Shown piece after piece: positions 62,523-64,000 of a stretch of DNA of 64,000 nucleotides (position 1 is the stretch's first letter; every line of letters begins with the position of its first letter). The notes beneath the pieces were generated by a model, which saw only the letters and a list, made by a program, of their open reading frames with translations, was not told the DNA's origin and ran no database searches. The stretch is taken from NCBI RefSeq assembly GCF_900107375.1, contig NZ_FNPT01000001.1, forward strand, positions 496,001 to 560,000, given 5' to 3'. Made by a program: the position numbers and the translations under genes. Origin of the DNA: Lysobacter sp. yr284. GTDB lineage: Bacteria; Pseudomonadota; Gammaproteobacteria; Xanthomonadales; Xanthomonadaceae.

Positions 62523-63101
62523 GTGCGCCGGCTGACGGCGCTCGCCGGCCTGGCGCTCGCGCTGGCCGGCGCGGGCGCGTTCGCGCAGCCGCCCGTGCCC
62601 GCCGCGGCGCCCGCGACGGCGCCGCCGGCCCGTTCCGCGTCCGCCGCGCCTGCGCTGGGCGACGCCGCGCCGGAGTTCCTCGGGCTCGACCGCCGCGGCC
62701 GCCCGGTCAAGGTCAGCGACTATCGCGGCAAGCCGGTGGTGATCAGCTTCTGGGCCGGCTGGTGCGCGCCGTGCCGGCGCGAGTTGCCGATGCTCTCGAC
62801 CCTGCAGCGCTCGGTCGGACGCGAGCATCTGCAGGTGATCGCGGTCAACCTCAACGAGCCCCAGCGCGACTACGACGCGTTCCTGCGCCTCAACCCGGGC
62901 CTGGACCTGGACTTCATCCGCGACCCGGGCAGCGCCGCGCGCTACTACGGCGTGCGCACCGTGCCGAACCTGTTCGTGGTCGACCGCGACGGCAAGCTGG
63001 TGCAGATACACCGCGGCTACTCGCCGGAAAAGATCGAGCAGTTCGTGCGCGAACTGGCGCCGCTGCTGCCGCCGCACGCCGCGCGCAAGCCCGGCGAATG
63101 A
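62523..63101 (+). CDS. TlpA-like periplasmic thioredoxin
   Basis: 192 aa from the GTG at 62523. Signal peptide LTALAGLALALAGAGAFAQ, an Ala/Pro linker, then the AhpC/TSA-Redoxin type domain APEFLGLDRRGRPVKVSDYR, active-site WAGWCAPCRRELPML (CxxC at about 84-87), and cis-Pro region VRTVPNLFVVDRDG (about 150). A periplasmic disulphide reductase, perhaps in cytochrome maturation. Probably cotranscribed with fpr. Confidence 0.9.
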   Translation: MRRLTALAGLALALAGAGAFAQPPVPAAAPATAPPARSASAAPALGDAAPEFLGLDRRGRPVKVSDYRGKPVVISFWAGWCAPCRRELPMLSTLQRSVGREHLQVIAVNLNEPQRDYDAFLRLNPGLDLDFIRDPGSAARYYGVRTVPNLFVVDRDGKLVQIHRGYSPEKIEQFVRELAPLLPPHAARKPGE

Positions 63102-63137
63102 AGCGCCGGCGCGGCGGCCTCGCCCGCCGCGCACCGC

Positions 63138-64000
63138 TCACCCCGCCCGCCGCTCGCGCCGCAACGCCGCGCGATAGCGCCGGCTGCACGGCACCTGGCT
63201 GCCGTCGCGCATGGTGATGCGGGCGTCGCCGCTCTCCAGCGGTTCGATTTCGCCGATGCAATCCAGGTTCACGATGTAGCTGCGGTGCACGCGCGCGAAG
63301 CGCCCCGGATCGAGCTGGCCCTCGATCGCCGCCATCGTGCTGCGCAGCGGATAGTCGCGGCCGCGCACGCGCAGGTTGACGTAGTTGGACGAAGCCTGCA
63401 GCCATTCCACTTCGTTGGCCGCGACCAGGAACTCCTTGCCGAGCTTGCGCACCAGGAAGCGCTCCGGGCGCTCGGGCTGGGCCGGCTCAGGCAGATCGTC
63501 GGGCGGCGCCAGCACGCTGGCTTCGCCCTGCAGGCGCCGCAGCAGCAGCCGGTAGCCTTCGATCCACAGCACCATGTAGCCGTAGGAACGCGCGTCCTTG
63601 AGGTATTCGTAGACCAGGTTGATGCCCCAGCCGCCCAGTTCGTAGCGTTCGCCGACGCTGGCGTAGACCGCCTGCCGGATCGCGACCATGCCGACCACGT
63701 GCAGGACCGACCAGACCACGCTGGCGAGCAGGTGCAGGGCCAGCGTCCGCCGCCAGCCGTCGAGTTGCAGCGGCACCTCGCGGGTGAACCAGACCAGCGC
63801 CGGCACCAGCGCCAGCGCGGTCGCGCAACTGCTGGTCTCCCACACCAGCGGCGCCCAGTCGGGGATGTCCAGGCCGTAGCGGTGGATGTCGATGATCGAG
63901 GTCAGGGTGCCGGCGGCGGCGTTGAGCGCGAACAGCGCGACCCAGAAAGCGATCTCGACCGGCCGGCGCCAGGGTCGGTAACGGTCCCAGGCGCCGCGCG
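63138..64000 (-). CDS. LytTR-family DNA-binding regulator, membrane-bound, 5' end beyond the window
   Basis: The frame is open to the window end, so the N-terminus is missing. It shows at least three membrane helices (VEIAFWVALFALNAAAG; ALALVPALVWF; LALHLLASVVWSVLHVVG), then a linker and a C-terminal LytTR domain (FLVRKLGKEFLVAANEVEWL, SNYVNLRVRGRDYPLRSTM, FARVHRSYIVNLDCIGEI, VPCSRRYRAAL). No response-regulator receiver domain is visible. The type resembles membrane-anchored LytTR regulators that respond to envelope signals. Convergent with the TlpA-like gene. Confidence 0.9.
   Translation of the reverse strand, partial: RGAWDRYRPWRRPVEIAFWVALFALNAAAGTLTSIIDIHRYGLDIPDWAPLVWETSSCATALALVPALVWFTREVPLQLDGWRRTLALHLLASVVWSVLHVVGMVAIRQAVYASVGERYELGGWGINLVYEYLKDARSYGYMVLWIEGYRLLLRRLQGEASVLAPPDDLPEPAQPERPERFLVRKLGKEFLVAANEVEWLQASSNYVNLRVRGRDYPLRSTMAAIEGQLDPGRFARVHRSYIVNLDCIGEIEPLESGDARITMRDGSQVPCSRRYRAALRRERRAG

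Overview
The window is very GC-rich, chromosomal DNA from a gammaproteobacterium. Gene content and order point to the Xanthomonadaceae/Lysobacteraceae, most likely Lysobacter or a close relative. The reasons are the operon order comEC-exbB-exbD-msbA-lpxK-kdsB-phosphatase-uvrC-pgsA, a fused E1 alpha/beta 2-oxoacid dehydrogenase next to asnB, secreted subtilisin-like and M35 (aspzincin) proteases, and several families of palindromic intergenic repeats. This assignment is inference; no 16S or other marker is present. Almost all of the window is ordinary, densely packed housekeeping sequence. Most long ORFs in other frames are GC-driven shadows.

Layout. 1-4.5 kb: the 3' end of a secreted S8 protease, a small unknown protein, a macrodomain protein, a FolM-like/FolK-like pterin pair and a sugar-epimerase-like protein. 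5.4-10.8 kb: a five-gene same-strand cluster of a membrane-anchored solute-binding-like protein, a TelA-family protein, a lipoprotein joining a solute-binding domain to a VWA domain, an XpaC-like membrane protein and a KfrA-like DNA-binding protein. This is the least understood block. 10.8-12.9 kb: an AraC regulator divergent from a secreted glyoxalase-fold protein. 13-15 kb: a tRNA neighbourhood (Leu-UAA, Gly, Cys, Gly, Gly and a decayed Cys copy) beside pgsA-uvrC, a rearranged version of the enterobacterial uvrC-pgsA-glyW-cysT-leuZ order. 18-26 kb: lipid A/Kdo and envelope genes (phosphatase, kdsB, lpxK, msbA, exbD, exbB) and the DNA-uptake gene comEC. 26.7-28.8 kb: the lipoprotein export pair lolD and lolC/E.

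28.9-35 kb: a succinate dehydrogenase district. sdhCDAB is flanked by three likely assembly or quality-control factors (sdhE, a YgfX-like protein and an SDHAF4/DUF1674 protein), with the Fe-S maintenance gene ygfZ divergent. 35-41 kb: a tightly packed acetyltransferase-GST-fused 2-oxoacid dehydrogenase E1-asnB operon. 41-51 kb: glutaryl-CoA dehydrogenase, two glycine-zipper envelope proteins, tatD, tcdA, a cytochrome c' type protein, an M35 metalloprotease, a cold-shock protein, a DUF456 protein and outer-membrane phospholipase A. 51-64 kb: a patatin-like phospholipase, class I fumarase, two paralogous six-cysteine secreted microproteins, an ABC exporter, a PQQ-type sugar dehydrogenase, tex, ferredoxin-NADP reductase, a TlpA-like thioredoxin and a LytTR regulator cut by the window end.

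Intergenic space is unusually rich in structured repeats. There are at least three dispersed palindromic families, one roughly 115-bp tandem repeat array, and several one-off inverted repeats. No CRISPR array, insertion sequence, prophage or integron was seen.
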